A stretch of 64,000 nt of DNA from Riptortus pedestris (GCA_019009955.1 CM032229.1:83813001-83877000), one strand, 5' to 3'; counted from the stretch's first letter, positions 11,786 through 23,492 are shown. Notes: a model not told the origin generated them from the letters alone. A program made the numbers and translations.

Positions 11786-13099
11786 TAATATTCCTATGTT
11801 TTAAATTAAAGCTCCAATTCAACTTTTAAAATGAATAAATGTAAGTCACAAACAAACTGTTTTTCTTTCAGCTAATGGTTTCATTTGTGAGGAAGAAGAG
11901 AAATGATAATAAATCTCCTTGATGCTAATAATGAAGATTAAAATAGAATGTAAAGGTTATCTTGGAAAAATATTACATCAATTATTGAGAGATTAGACTA
12001 CCTATATTTTTCATTAACCCTTCCCCCACACATTGCAAAATACATCATAACGTATAGAGCGTTTATACAACGTACAGGAAGACCGATTTGAAATAAAACG
12101 CTAACGAATGCCATAGAAACTTATATGTGAATGGTAGTGATAAATGCCTTTCCTACCAACGGTTGATATTAAACTGAGAAGTTGAAGTCGGCATCCTGTC
12201 CGCTGAAAGCCAACAACTCGTGGCTAACAATTGGATACATTTTGACAACTATAACATGGAACTTTTCTTGGCCATTTTGAGTTTAACTTCATTAGCAGAT
12301 TGTACAGGTCAGCTTTACAACCCATTTTACTGCCAATCCTATTCTATTGAACTCAAAAGATAGCCGGCATGTCACAGATTTTTAAGAATACTTTCCTTAA
12401 TCCCTGGGCGTTATGATTCTTCATATTTCCTTTTTTTTTTCTCTGATTTATATTTCTTTACTACTTAAAACATAGGGAAAGAATGATTAGATATAATCTT
12501 CAATAAAGGGCAATATAATACAGAATTAGTTGATAACAGATAATGAAATACGTGGTAGATCCTTACTAATCAGCATAATACAATACTAACTCAGCTATTG
12601 ATAATAATTATACTGTACAATGATAGCCTCTAATTATAGTTGACTCGATACTGAGTCTATTCAGTTAGTATAATAATAGTTTGAAACTAATTTTATATAA
12701 TTACAGTAGAGTAATTAAGATGTGGGCGAACATAGGATTCTGCGGAACACGATTTATGTGTTGTAATACTGTTCACAACATTCAGGATAAGAAGTATTTC
12801 ATGATACTGCACATAGAGTGGTGATGAGGATGCGAGTAATGCAGGATCTACTAGAACTGAGGAAAGGCTTAGACAAAAATAAATGTATTAAAACCGTTTC
12901 ACAGACTGGCGATTAAAGTACATGTAAACGGAGTTACAGAGAGCCGTAGCATGGAAACTGATAAAAAGAAAACTGATGTGGACACTACATGACTTTCCTG
13001 TACTACTACTTAATTAAATATACAAAATATCAGTTCAAGTGATATATGTATTTCCGTCCTAATATATCGTATCAAAAAATGTCACGAATAAAAAAAAAA
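11293..13099. other. AT-rich stretch with a (TA)n tract
   Basis: A (TA)n tract at 11749-11783. A 67-codon minus-strand frame at 11266-11469 overlaps the foldback arm and is not recognised. Nothing else. Confidence 0.55.
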
Positions 13100-13562
13100 G
13101 TCCGTCACGCAGGGGCTGCGTAAACTAAGCAGATTTCCCACGTAAAGTTATACAATAGAGAAATCTCCATATGAGTGCCGATCAGTTACGGAAACGGCCA
13201 AACTAGCTTTCGGCGGGAACCATAGCTCGTCCGTTACACTTAATAAAAATGCAAATATCTCGGTTAATATTCAAGATAATAAGAGAATAAATGTGTATAA
13301 CAATATTTATAGTAAATTGAATTTGCAATAAGATTGGTTCTATACAATTTCTGATCCGACGTATAGTAACGGAGATATTTCGAAAATACCCCCACTAAAC
13401 CCCCCCCCCTTCCACTTCTCTGATTAAATACCGAGTTTGGCGACGATTAAACAAAAATTACGACCGCTAGAGTGTTAACAGACATATATACATAGTTTTG
13501 AACGGACCTCATTTTCGTCATCTCCTAGGTAGGATCGATGGACATTTGAAGAAAATGTTCGT
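13100..13562 (+). repeat. repeat family A, copy 3
   Basis: Starts gtccgtcacgcaggggctgc, runs through gcagatttcccacgtaaagt, the ggaaacggcc block, the aaatgcaaatatctcggtta block, a C-run at about 13400 and the gcgaccgctagag-like block. The internal microsatellite is reduced to catatatacata. It is cut off after ggacatttgaag, so the terminal palindrome is missing. Confidence 0.9.
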
Positions 13563-13577
13563 ATAGAATTATAATAC

Positions 13578-13652
13578 CTATAATTAATATCTTATTAGTT
13601 ATAGTATTAGAATATCTATGACTAATATCGTATTAGTTATAGCATTAGAACC
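13578..13652 (+). repeat. imperfect tandem duplication
   Basis: Two adjacent units of about 43 bp built on ctataattaatatcttatta and ctatgactaatatcgtatta, both followed by gttatag-attagaa. Confidence 0.8.
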
Positions 13653-13797
13653 CTTCTGCCTAGACGATTTTGGCCAAAAAGAGAAGGTGCCAACTGGAGG
13701 GAACTTATATCTCGATATGAAATTTCAACGTTATAAGCCTAGTCAATTATGATTTATGCAAGATACAATTATAAGTCATGCTAAAACTAGCAGAATC

Positions 13798-13917
13798 CTT
13801 CGTTCCACCTTGGCTAGAATGAGGTGGTAACCTGTAGATAACTTTTGCCAATTAGCCATAGGAGCAAAAATATTTTCTAATTTATCTAGAAAGCTGTCAT
13901 CTTTAAGGTGTTGAATT

Positions 13918-13920
<3 letters not shown>
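13798..13920 (+). repeat. SINE C, tail-side fragment
   Basis: Contains ggctagaatgaggtggtaac, ctgtagata and ccaattagccata, the same order as at 63104-63165 and the inverse of 62855-62905. It runs into an (AC)n tract at 13920-13976, which may have grown from the element's tail. Confidence 0.6.
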
Positions 13921-13968
<48 letters not shown>

Positions 13969-13976
13969 CATATATA
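13920..13976. repeat. (AC)n microsatellite
   Basis: Dinucleotide tract read directly. The cysteine/valine-rich 63-codon frame across it is not a gene. Confidence 0.95.
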
Positions 13977-16545
13977 CAGTCAAACTGCATATATTTTTAC
14001 AATTATTTAATAGGTTTACGTACATACTTAGTTTCATAGTAGGTATTATATTGCTATTTGCGAGTTTCTTACAATTATTGAAGTAGTAAAAGTGGCAAAT
14101 TCAATATCATATTTTCTGAGTGCTCAGGTGTGCTACAAGGGTAGTATAGTTTAGTATTAATAGAACCTTTCGGAATATATCTTCCAGAAATCCCTAGGGA
14201 ATTTTAGTTGGGCAACGAATCTGTATTTGCTAAACCAGGTTACTTCGAACCCAAATAGTGGGCGATTCTACCCACATTGTTAGTAGCTTCATTAACTAGC
14301 TGGACAAAGATTTGTGTATTTATTTAGCGTGATAGTAAATTAAATATCTAATAACCGTGTCTTGACCAATTTTAGAAGTTTTTTTTTTTTTTTTTTTCAT
14401 TTAAATAAAAAATATCTTTCAAGCAGCCTATTGCATTAAATTAATTATGATAAATTGTCTAAATACTTAAGAGAGCTGGTTATTAATTCATTTAGTAGCT
14501 AATATTAGTTACTTTGTTCATTATGTCAGGCGTGATGAAACAGACAAATCGTATTTACTATACTACATCTAGAATAACAGTCATCCTTAACATTAGCTAT
14601 TATATTATAGGTCTGAACATAATTGGTAATGCTGTTTATTGATCAACTGCTATTCCCATACCAACGTATGATCTCAAATCTAAATTAATGAGCATGCATC
14701 AATCTAAATCAATGAATGGTTTCCCTGTGTAGCACGTATACACAGGGAAGCCATTGCATGTCCGAGCAACCTCCATACTTCCCATATCAAGAATTAAGTT
14801 CATGGAAACAGTTGCAGATAAAACATCACGTGCAACTATTCTCCCTTGAAAGACATATTTTAATGCCTCAGAGGCTTTCCTTTCATTCGATTAGTGTTAA
14901 ACATGTTTTCCTTTTGTAATGTCGTTTTTCTTCTAATTGTTAGGAATTTATTGCAAATATTTTTTGATTTATGATCTGATGATGATGTCTTTTTTCAAAA
15001 TCAAAATTTGTAGAATACTTAGTGGCATCTATTATTTTCCTTTGAATGCAATAATAAAGTTGTATACCGCTAGAAATAAAGGAAAAGTGAATTGATTTTT
15101 GAACAATTCAGATTGGACTCTATAGTTGGATAATACCATGCAGAAAGCAAAGGAAAGGGAAAGAAGTGCTTCTCCCTGAGGAATTCTATGAATTCTCCCT
15201 GTATCATTTCTATGAAAGCCATTACTTTCTATTCATGTAACTTAAACCAGTCGTAAGCTGCAAGAACAATGGCAAATAAGAAGGAATAGTTGTCATTACA
15301 TTTGCATGTCTAAACTATGATGAGGTCCTGTTCTATGTAGCGAAACTAATGACTACTGATATTAAGATAAACACCACTTCTATCATCAGCAATATAAACT
15401 TGTGATGCTAAAAATTTAGTAAGCCATTTATTTAAAATACCAACAAAGATATGAAATCCGTGTTGAGTTTTACAACCCAAGCATGGAGAAAATATTTTCT
15501 AAGTAATTATCCGTTTGACGCTCCCTGATTCCATTTTGACTAGTTTTGGGGGCAACGTGTGTACTTATCTCGCATGACACAAAAACGACTAGGCTTAGAA
15601 ATCAATTTCAAATTTAGGACTGTCATAACATCTGGTTGTCCAGATCTCCTTTTGATTGAAGGGGCAGGCTTTAGAGGATTGCGAAAATAATAAATTCCAA
15701 ATTTCTCCTACCTATTTGAGTTACAGAAGATTTCTGTAGATATTGTTTGGTTATCAGAAAAAAAGAACAATCAATTATTTTTTATTACATTTTTTGATCT
15801 GATTAATTGTCTTGAAAATAATTGTATGCAGTGTAATTTAATTTAAAGTGCAGTTTAATATTTTGTATATATAATTTAATACGAGTAAAAGGAAGTTAGG
15901 TGGTGTCTACTTCTTACTCAATATTACACTGGCAAAAGCGAATGAACTAATTGATAACACGGACAAGCAAAGGAGTTGAGAAATAGATTGGAAGAAAATG
16001 AAAGCGAGATGAGTGCCTAAAGAATTTTCTAATACTTTTTTTCATCCTCAATCCATTTTGGAGAACGCTGATTAACAATAAAAACACAGGCACAACTAAT
16101 AGCTATAATAAATATTTTAAAAAATCGATAGGTGGCGGACTAAACCCTTGAAACTTCCGCCTTTATATAGTGAATACTTAGGACTACAATCATCAATGCC
16201 ATTTCTACACATCTAAGTCATTGTAGTTAATTTCAAAACAATGTTCCAAATCGTAATATACAATTTTAAACAATCCATCAAGTTCCAAATGGTTAAAATT
16301 ATGATCTATAAGTATGCCCCGGTGGTACATACTTCTGAATTTTTAGGATTAATTGCCAAATAACATGGTTTAAGCATTCCTTCTCCTCCAATAGAACACA
16401 GTCTCTCAGCCAGTTAAGTAATATTATATGTAAATTACCATTCCAAAAATATTAAAATAAAATGATAATATAATGAGATTTTTACGAATAATTCCAAATT
16501 GTTTTATGTGTTTCTATTGTTAATAACGATTGCTATTTATCTTAG
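13977..16545. other. AT-rich stretch with a strong hairpin
   Basis: Contains a T run near 14380-14397 and the hairpin at 14715-14755. No exon or shared repeat was recognised between 14760 and 16545. Confidence 0.55.
14715..14755. repeat. 17-bp perfect-but-one hairpin
   Basis: aatggtttccctgtgta, a 7-base loop, then tacacagggaagccatt. A single G-T type mismatch interrupts 17 pairs, leaving an unusually GC-rich stem in AT-rich surroundings. The stem is short for a microRNA precursor. Confidence 0.85.
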
Positions 16546-16640
16546 ATTATTTGGGACAGGTTATCACTATTTGCTCTTCAATTCGAGACTAAGGATTTTA
16601 TTTAGTGACTTCGTCAGCTAGAAGCCAGGGAAACACATCC
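16546..16640 (-). repeat. SINE C, left piece of a split copy
   Basis: gggacaggttatcac, then gactaaggattttatttagt and gacttcgtcag. This is the block order seen at 62860-62960. The head with the tRNA-like B box appears to resume at about 17335, after the LTR-like element. Confidence 0.55.
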
Positions 16641-16655
16641 ACAGCATCTCTCAAT

Positions 16656-17316
16656 CCTTTATAAACCTACCCTACTATCAATTTATGTCTCAGTTCAGTT
16701 GTAGGCCATCTCCATGTCGGGTTGCTCTCTGTCATATTGCTAATAAAACTCTTTTTAAAAAGTCATTAAGTTGTTCGCCTCTTGTAATTGGCGCCCGAAT
16801 TTTCAGGGACTTGTGGAAGACTTATGTGTGAACATGTGTGACTTGTGTGTTTATGTAAGACTTTGAGATTTCTATCTCTTAACCACAGTCGGAACTTTCA
16901 ATATTTTGAAGATTGGACAACTTCAATCGTGGTTAAGAATCCCGATTTTCGCAGAAACCATCGCTCCTGTTCAATAAATCCAAATTTAGCAGAAGAACCT
17001 GGCTGGAAGGAGAGGACCAGGAGCTTGAAACTGGACCACATCAAAATTCAGAAACTTCAGACTCTTCAGATTCTTCACATTCAGAAACAACTATATTGCA
17101 AGAAGTCCCATCCTGCTTCTTCGCGTTCTATCATTTTGCTGGGACAGCTCACATCTTCACGAGGGACGAGTTAGGATCATGGGAACTGCCAACTATATAC
17201 CTTTATAAACCTATTCCACTATCAAACTATGTCTCAGTTCAGTTGTAGGTCGTTCCAAGCCGGGTTGCTCTCTGTCACGTTGCTAATAAAACTCTTTTTT
17301 AAAAAAGTTATTAAGC
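16656..17316 (+). mobile_element. short non-autonomous LTR element (TRIM-like)
   Basis: Two direct repeats of about 117 bp (16656-16772 and 17200-17316), some 85-90% alike by eye. Each carries in order a TATA box (tttataaacct), an initiator-like tcagttcagttgtagg, and a poly(A) signal (gctaataaaact), the layout of an LTR. Directly after the left repeat is ttggcgcccgaa, then cagggactt: the 3' end of tRNA-Lys in complement, i.e. a primer-binding site, interrupted by a few bases. The roughly 400-bp interior has no gag or pol. An acidic serine-rich frame (SETSDSSDSSHSE) near 17050-17090 could be a polyprotein remnant. Confidence 0.72.
16788..16811 (+). other. tRNA-Lys primer-binding site of the LTR element
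   Basis: tggcgcccgaa is an exact complement of the tRNA-Lys acceptor end. After a few extra bases, cagggactt continues the match. It begins about 15 bp after the left LTR-like repeat stops matching the right one. Confidence 0.7.
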
Positions 17317-17334
17317 TGGCTTTTATAGGGCATG

Positions 17335-17400
17335 CAACAAGAATTGAACCGACGACTCCGCGTGAATTGATACCAGTGCCTTAGCTCCCATATCTAACCT
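17335..17400 (-). repeat. SINE C, right piece with tRNA-like promoter
   Basis: Read on the minus strand: ggagctaaggcactgg, later gtcgtcggttcaattc. The second is a good RNA polymerase III B box (GGTTCRANNC) and the first resembles the D-arm region of a tRNA. The text lines up with 59400-59450, where the same SINE is not interrupted. Confidence 0.5.
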
Positions 17401-18283
17401 GAGCCCCTAGAAAATAATAACCACTATAGTGACTTCAAGTTTGCTTAATGACATATTATGGTTTGCTTTGCTATTTGGTGCTTTCTGAGAAATACGTAAT
17501 ATTTCAGTGAACTTGATGAAGGCTACTTCATTGAATCTTGAAAATCCGAAAATTTGCTATAATGTATGCGGTGACAAATAAGTACATTGATGGGTAAAAC
17601 TTGGGCAATGGTAGATCTGGTACAACATCGATGATTAGATGAGAAGGAAAATATTCATTTGCCACCATGGGAAAATATTACTTGGAAAAAAATTATTTCA
17701 TTGCAAATATCTATAATACATTATTGTATTTAAATTAATGAAACGCAAATCCCCTGAAGAAATATATCGTATTAATTTAAATACAAGCAAATACGAGAAA
17801 TCTGATTTCGAATAAATTACAGTGTAGTATTAAATATTGTATCTCCACTCAAACAAACTTATATTAAGGTCTGATTTTCCCTGAAGGGGAGTTTTCTTCC
17901 ATCTTATTTACCTTCTGCTTTCTTCAAATTAATGAACGCTCGTGGACTTTTCTTTCAGTCATTATGCAAATTCGTGCTTAATTACAAGACAAAACACGAG
18001 CCATTATTTTTTATGTTTGAAATGACAATTGAAATATTCATAACAAGCTTCTATTCATTTTCCAAAATGTTTCCTCATTGTAGAAAGGCCATTTATATTG
18101 CAACTATGTACATCATTTGAACTGGCTTAGTATGCTAGAAAAGAGACAGCTATTTGCCTTCCCCAGCGGTCCTTCTAAAAAACAATACATGAGTACTAGA
18201 GTAAGAGGGTTTATGAGGATTAAGTGTGGCAAGATAAAGGAGGATTTATCTTTTAGCACTCTTACCCTTCATCCTTTTCCTCT
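17401..18283. other. AT-rich stretch, nothing recognised
   Basis: Only short frames. The frames at 17932-18120 and 18117-18575 on the plus strand run into the CT-rich tract and show no known domain. Confidence 0.55.
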
Positions 18284-18299
18284 TGCAGTCACAGTCTAC

Positions 18300-18555
18300 T
18301 ACTTGTATCCCTCCCTCCTCCCTCTGCTCTCTCTCTCTCTCTCTCTCTCAACCTCCCCTCTCCGTCACTCTCACCCCCCCCTCACTCTCCCTCTCTCTCT
18401 CTCTTTCACCCAACCCTCTCCGTCACCCTCACCCCCTCTCTCTTTCTCTCTCAACCTCCTCTCTCCGTCACTCTCACCCCCCCCCTCTCTCTTTCACCCT
18501 CCCTCTTCTCACTCATTCTCTCTCTCACACACTTTTCCTCTCCACTCTTTCACAG
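18300..18555 (+). repeat. CT-rich polypyrimidine tract
   Basis: About 250 bp of ctctct, ccctc and ttcaccc with recurring blocks (ctctccgtcactctcacccc occurs twice, with variants). Its long serine/leucine/proline frames are compositional. Confidence 0.9.
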
Positions 18556-18561
18556 TTTTAG

Positions 18562-18700
18562 CTGGTTTCTCTTAAGCGAAACGTGCAATTAAGGCTGTAA
18601 TCTTGACACGATTTTCGAAAAATGTCTGGAAGTACCCTTCGATTCTACCTAGTAGACGATGAAAACGACGCCCCTTCAAAATTATATGTACCAGCAGTGG
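18562..18700 (-). repeat. repeat family A, old fragment
   Basis: A diverged left end: ggtttctcttaagcgaaac in place of the palindrome, then gattttcgaaaaatgtctgg, then gattctacctagtagacgat and cccttcaaaattatat. Just beyond it is the TG/TA tract into which the mariner at 18734 inserted. Confidence 0.7.
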
Positions 18701-18733
18701 TAGAGTAGTAACAGACATGTGTGTGTATATATA

Positions 18734-19662
18734 CACAGTCTGTTCAAAAAGTTCTGGGACTCGGTTCACATCCTTTATACTAGTGGCGCTATCTCTCGGA
18801 CGACTATGGAACTACGTAATGTAAACATTCACTCGCCACCAATAACGGCTTCCCCCTGATTGCGATAAGATTAGGCTTGTTTAAGGTCAGTCTTTGTTGG
18901 CATCTTCTGTAGTGCTGTCAGAATTCAGAGTTCAGGCTTGCGTGAATTTTGTTGAGGCGGCCGATATGGATGAAATTTTTTTATCGAACATCATTACAGG
19001 TGATGAACGTGGTGTTTTCAATATGACCCGACCACTAAAAGGCAGTCGTCAGAATGGCGGGCACCTGAAGAGGGTCGTCCAACGAAAGTGAGTCCGTCAA
19101 AATCCAAAGTGAAGACTTTGCTCCATTGTGTTTCTTCGATTCGAGAGTAATCATTCACCGAGAATTTGTCCCCCCAGGTCAGACTGTTAACAGGAGCATT
19201 CTACCTGGAAGTCCTGAAACGTCTGCTAGCGAGGATTCGTCGAGTACGATGCGATGTTTAACGAGTCAGGTGACTGGACTCATCTCCACGATAACGCACC
19301 AGCCCATTCCTGTGTTCTTGTGCGTCAGTTTTTGGCGAAACAAGGGGTCACTGTTCTCGAACATCCACCCTATTCGCCAGACTTGGCTCCAGCAGACTTC
19401 TGGCTGTTTCCAAAACTCAAAGCAGTCCTCAAGGGAGAGTTTTTTGATGATGTAGAGACGATTCAACGGAATGTGACTGCCATTCTTAACAGCATTTCAG
19501 CCAACGAATTTCCGAAAGCCTTTCAGGCACTCTATGATCGTTCCCACGAGTGTATAACAAGAGGAGGGATGTATATAGAAAATTAAATCAGGTAATACAT
19601 TTTTTAAGCGATGTTAAGTGTTTCATTTCACAGCAGTCCCGGAACTTTTTGAACAGACTGTG
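18734..19662 (+). mobile_element. internally deleted mariner transposon
   Basis: 929 bp flanked by TA on each side (18732-18733 and 19663-19664). The ends are 28-bp inverted repeats with one mismatch, starting cacagtctgttcaaaaagtt. Full mariners are near 1.3 kb. Here the region coding for the N-terminal DNA-binding half is lost and the remainder is broken by frameshifts, so the copy is dead but could in principle be moved by an active relative. Confidence 0.93.
18894..19586 (+). pseudogene. mariner transposase remnant (DD34D)
   Basis: Catalytic core of a mariner transposase in at least three frames. IITGDE has the first aspartate at codon 19002. FYLEVLKRLLARIRRV lies near 19199. HDNAPAH has the second aspartate at 19290. 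YSPDLAPADFWLFPKLK has the third at 19395. The second and third are separated by 34 residues, the mariner signature. A good C-terminus follows up to the stop at about 19584. Stops and frame changes near 19090 and 19190-19250 make it a pseudogene, and the helix-turn-helix half is absent. Confidence 0.93.
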
Positions 19663-19671
19663 TATATATAT

Positions 19672-20848
19672 ACTAGCTTAGATACCCGGCTTCGCTCGGG
19701 AATTCATTTGAGGCTGAATGGTGATGGTATATTACACATACTGAGTGTTTTATTTAGTTCGGTTGAGTCTTTTGTGCCAAATAAAATTGTTGTCTCCCGC
19801 TATAATTTTTAGCGTATAACGTCTTAATATTTCGGTATACGATGATAGTGTATATAAAAAAAAAAGTTTCTCTAAATAACAAAATAAACAACTTTTGTTA
19901 TGTGCATATTTGCCTAAAATGCAATAGGAAGCGAAATATCACTATTATAAATTTCAGGCGTTCCTTATAACCCCCACTCCTGCCCGTCCCTAGAAATGTT
20001 AGTATAGCTTATTATAATGAAGGCGTTAGTACTAATTCACATAACCAGTTTGGTTTAATTCGGTTGAGTTTTTAGTGCCAAATAAAATTGTGGACTCCCA
20101 CTTTAGTTTATAGCGTATAACTCATTTATGCTTCCGTATACGGCAAAAGTGCATATTACAAAAGTTACTCTAAATAACAAAATAAACAACTTTTGTTATG
20201 TGCATATTTGCTGAAAAAGCAATAGGAAACGAAATATCGCTATTTTTAATTTCTTGTCTCCCTTATAACCCCCACTCCTGCCCGTCCCTAGAAATGTTAT
20301 TATGGCTTATTATAAGTAAATCGTTAGTATTAATTCACACAGCGAGTTTGTTTTAGTTCGGTTGAGTCTTTTATGCCAAATAAAATTGTGGACTCCGCTA
20401 TAGTGTTTAGCGTATAACTCATTTATACTTCCGTTTACGGCAAAAGTGCATATAACAAAAGTTACTCTAAATTACAAAGTAAAACAACTTTTGTTATGAG
20501 CATATTTGCTGAAAAAGCAATAGAAAATGAAATATCGCTATTTTTAATTTCAGGCCTCCCTTATAACCCCACTCCCTGTTCGTCTTAGAGAATATTAATA
20601 TAGCCTAAAGTCTAAGTTGGGCTTAGTAGTAATATACATACCAAGTTTCATAAAATTCGGTTCAGCCGTTTATGCGTGAAAAGGTAACAAAACAAACAAA
20701 CAAACAAATAAACAAAAAAACAAATTAACAAACAAACAAACAAACAGACACCAAAGAAACAAAATGCAGTTATGGTGTCTATGACATGTGAAACGAAAAG
20801 TTATCGTGAAATTTCGCGAAAAAAATCAATATACAGACAGAGGTTACA

Positions 20849-20850
<2 letters not shown>
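19672..20850 (+). repeat. repeat family B, long copy with tandem 299-bp module
   Basis: Begins tactagcttagatacccggc and ends attcggttcagccgttt, then an (AAAC)n-like tail (20690-20750). Inside, a module starting ggttgagtctttt occurs at 19761, 20062 and 20360, and its last boundary is at 20659 (spacing 301, 298 and 299 bp). Each module carries caaataaaattgt, taacaaaataaacaactttt, gaaatatcgctatt and ccttataacccccactcctg. Such head and tail sequences are common in insect dispersed repeats; the class is not determined. Confidence 0.85.

Positions 20851-20853
<3 letters not shown>

Positions 20854-20891
<38 letters not shown>
20854..20891. repeat. (TA)n microsatellite
   Basis: Direct reading. Lies exactly between two family B copies. 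Confidence 0.95.
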
Positions 20892-20892
<1 letters not shown>

Positions 20893-21484
20893 TAGCGGGC
20901 CCGACATACGTTATCCTGCATGATATTTCAAGCGATTAGGATATTAAATTTAATAATATTATGTTTAAAACAGCTACTTTTAATAACACAAAAAAACAAC
21001 TTTTGTTATGTGCACGTTTGCCTAAAAACAAATAGAGTATGAAATATCGCGAATTTTTTATTCAGGCCTCCTTTATAACCCCCATTCCCGCTCGAACCTA
21101 AAAAGAATTGATGTAGCTTATAATCATAGAAGAATGCTAATTTACATATAGGGTTTTGTTAAGTTCGGTTCAATCGTTTGTGCAAAATAAAATTATTGGC
21201 TCCCACTTAATTTTTTAGTGTATATCTCGTTAATACTTTGTTATAAAACAAAATACGTGTAGACAACTTTCATCCTCTGCATATTTGCCAAAAAACCAAT
21301 AGGAAACGAAATATCGCTATTTTTAATTTTAGGCCTCCCTTACAACTCCCAGTACTGCTCCATCTGCCGGGCTGATTTGTGAATCTAAACCATCCAGGAC
21401 GTCACCCAATCACATGAAAAAAAAAATCATTCAAATCGGTCCAGCCGTTTAGGAGGAGCTAAGTGACATACTCACGTACTGTCG

Positions 21485-21485
<1 letters not shown>
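20892..21485 (+). repeat. repeat family B, single-module copy
   Basis: Starts tactagcgggcccgacatac, shares the internal blocks of the long copy once (caacttttgttatgtgcacg; ccttataacccccattcccg; gttcggttcaatcgtttg). It ends cggtccagccgtttaggagg, then ctcacgtactgtcg. It also shares its first 70 bp with 4786-4860. Confidence 0.82.
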
Positions 21486-21487
<2 letters not shown>

Positions 21488-21581
<94 letters not shown>

Positions 21582-21599
21582 TGTGTGTGTGTGTGTGTT
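21488..21599. repeat. (TA)n(GT)n microsatellite
   Basis: About 35 bp of TA followed by about 77 bp of GT with one interruption, read directly. Confidence 0.95.
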
Positions 21600-21680
21600 G
21601 TCTCTTATCGCTCTAGAGGTCGCAATGTTTCTTTAACCGTTATCAAACTCGGGATATAAGCATTTAATGTAAAACTACAT
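21600..21680 (-). repeat. repeat family A, short fragment beside the microsatellite
   Basis: tcgctctagaggtcgcaatg, then ccgttatcaaactcggg and catttaatgtaaaact. These match the block that always follows the internal microsatellite of family A, so the 21488-21599 tract is probably the microsatellite of an otherwise lost copy. Confidence 0.65.
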
Positions 21681-23279
21681 TTTATATCATTTATTTATGG
21701 GTATTACATCATAGGTGATTTGCCTTCAACAGTCAAAAAGTGTAGTGTATATAGTGACTTAACAAAGGTAAAATAGATAACAGATAACAACAAGTAACAA
21801 TAACAAATACCAAAAAACAATTGCAAATAACAGAAGTGAAATTACTAAACATTTATAAGTGATAATACAAGTCACAGGGGAAGTCCTGGTGTTGTCGATT
21901 TCGGCATTCTGTCAGTATATGTCTTATAGTCAAGAGAATGTTACAAGTTGAGCAAGTAGGTCTGTCTGTAAAACTAAAGATAGGGTTTATTAATGGCTAC
22001 ATTTTGGCCGGAGAGTTGATTTACCAAATAATTCCTAATTCTACAACGTGATGTTCTAATGATAAAAGTGTTTCATGAATAGAGAAATAAGAAAACGTAG
22101 AATAATACTTTTGTAGTGAAATCACCGTATTGTTAGTGAAATTTTCCTAATAAATTTCTGTTTTCAGTCAATACCTTTTATATAGGAATAAATAGAATCA
22201 TGTATGATCTATTTTAAAAGATTTTTCCCTTTAATATAATAGATGTTTATAACTATAAGGAAATTCATATCCTCAGTTCAGGGATCAATGGTTAGAATAT
22301 CAAGAAAATTAAATTAGAGTTATAAAAACATCCACAATGTCCAACCATAACCGTTTAAAATAAATAAATGGCTTCATGAAATTGAAAATAAAAAAAGTAA
22401 TAAAGAATATAAGATAAAAACGAATGCACTAACAAACGTTATGTCTAGATCAATTTTATAGTTATTTGTCCGTGGCAGTCAAAAGTATGAAACTTCACAT
22501 TACATGTCAAAGAAAAATATTTTCATTATTTTGGGAAGCAGGTTTAGGTTTATGAGAAACAAATTTAAATTAATTATTCCGTTATTAAAATAGTTATGGC
22601 TTGTGCGGACTAACCTTCTTGAAATAAGATATGTGATTCTAATGACTATTACATGGTGATATGGTATTCACGTAAGATTTTATTACCTCTTCCTTGTGTA
22701 AATGTGGGCTTTTATTTTCAAGTGCATACTTCGTGAAGATTTCAGCGTGATAAACAGAACGTGAGCCTAGCTCAATGGAATATCACTTACTGTAGTAATT
22801 CCATTAAGTAGAAAATAACTTGAATAAAAAAGAGAAGCCGATATAATTGGGTAGTGGCCGTTGATCGTTTTTATTTGAATATAAGTGTTTTTTTTATTAT
22901 TTAATCTCAATTATTATTATTAGTTTACTATTAATTTTCAATTGTATGCAGGTGTATACCACTTTGAGGTTTAGCATCACCTTGGGGGGGGGGGGATGGT
23001 GGATAAGAGATAAAATGTTTGAATAATTAGGAAGCTGAATTTGTAGCAGAATCGATGAGGTACATACACCATTAGAATGCGAAGAGGTTCATCCTTCGAC
23101 CGATTATATAATTTTTTTTTCCTAATTTATTCAATAGTAGAAATAAAGAAATATATACGCCATAGGAAAAAAAAATTATAAAGAAACTCAACTTGGGGGT
23201 ACTTGTTTTCGAAGCATCCAATTTTAAGGAATGATTAAAGCTGAAGTTCTTTTTCACAACTGAAGCCTCATTAACTTTT
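21681..23279. other. AT-rich stretch, nothing recognised
   Basis: Contains a G run at about 22983-22995. The 61-codon frame at 23072-23257 is not recognised. Confidence 0.55.
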
Positions 23280-23413
23280 AGCAGATTTTCCTTAAGAGAA
23301 ATCAGCTATTGAGATTGTACTCATGACGGAATTTTCGAAATTTTTCTTCAAATGTCCATCGATCCTACCTAGTAGATGACGAAAATGAGGTCCGTTCAAA
23401 ACTGTATAAATAA

Positions 23414-23492
<79 letters not shown>

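Noticed and set aside
18117..18575. 152-codon plus-strand frame rich in S, L and P
   Set aside because: Most of it is the CT-rich tract; the composition explains the open frame.
18700..18730. Inverted scrap tagagtagtaacagac next to the family A fragment, suggesting a palindromic rearrangement
   Set aside because: Too short to separate from chance.
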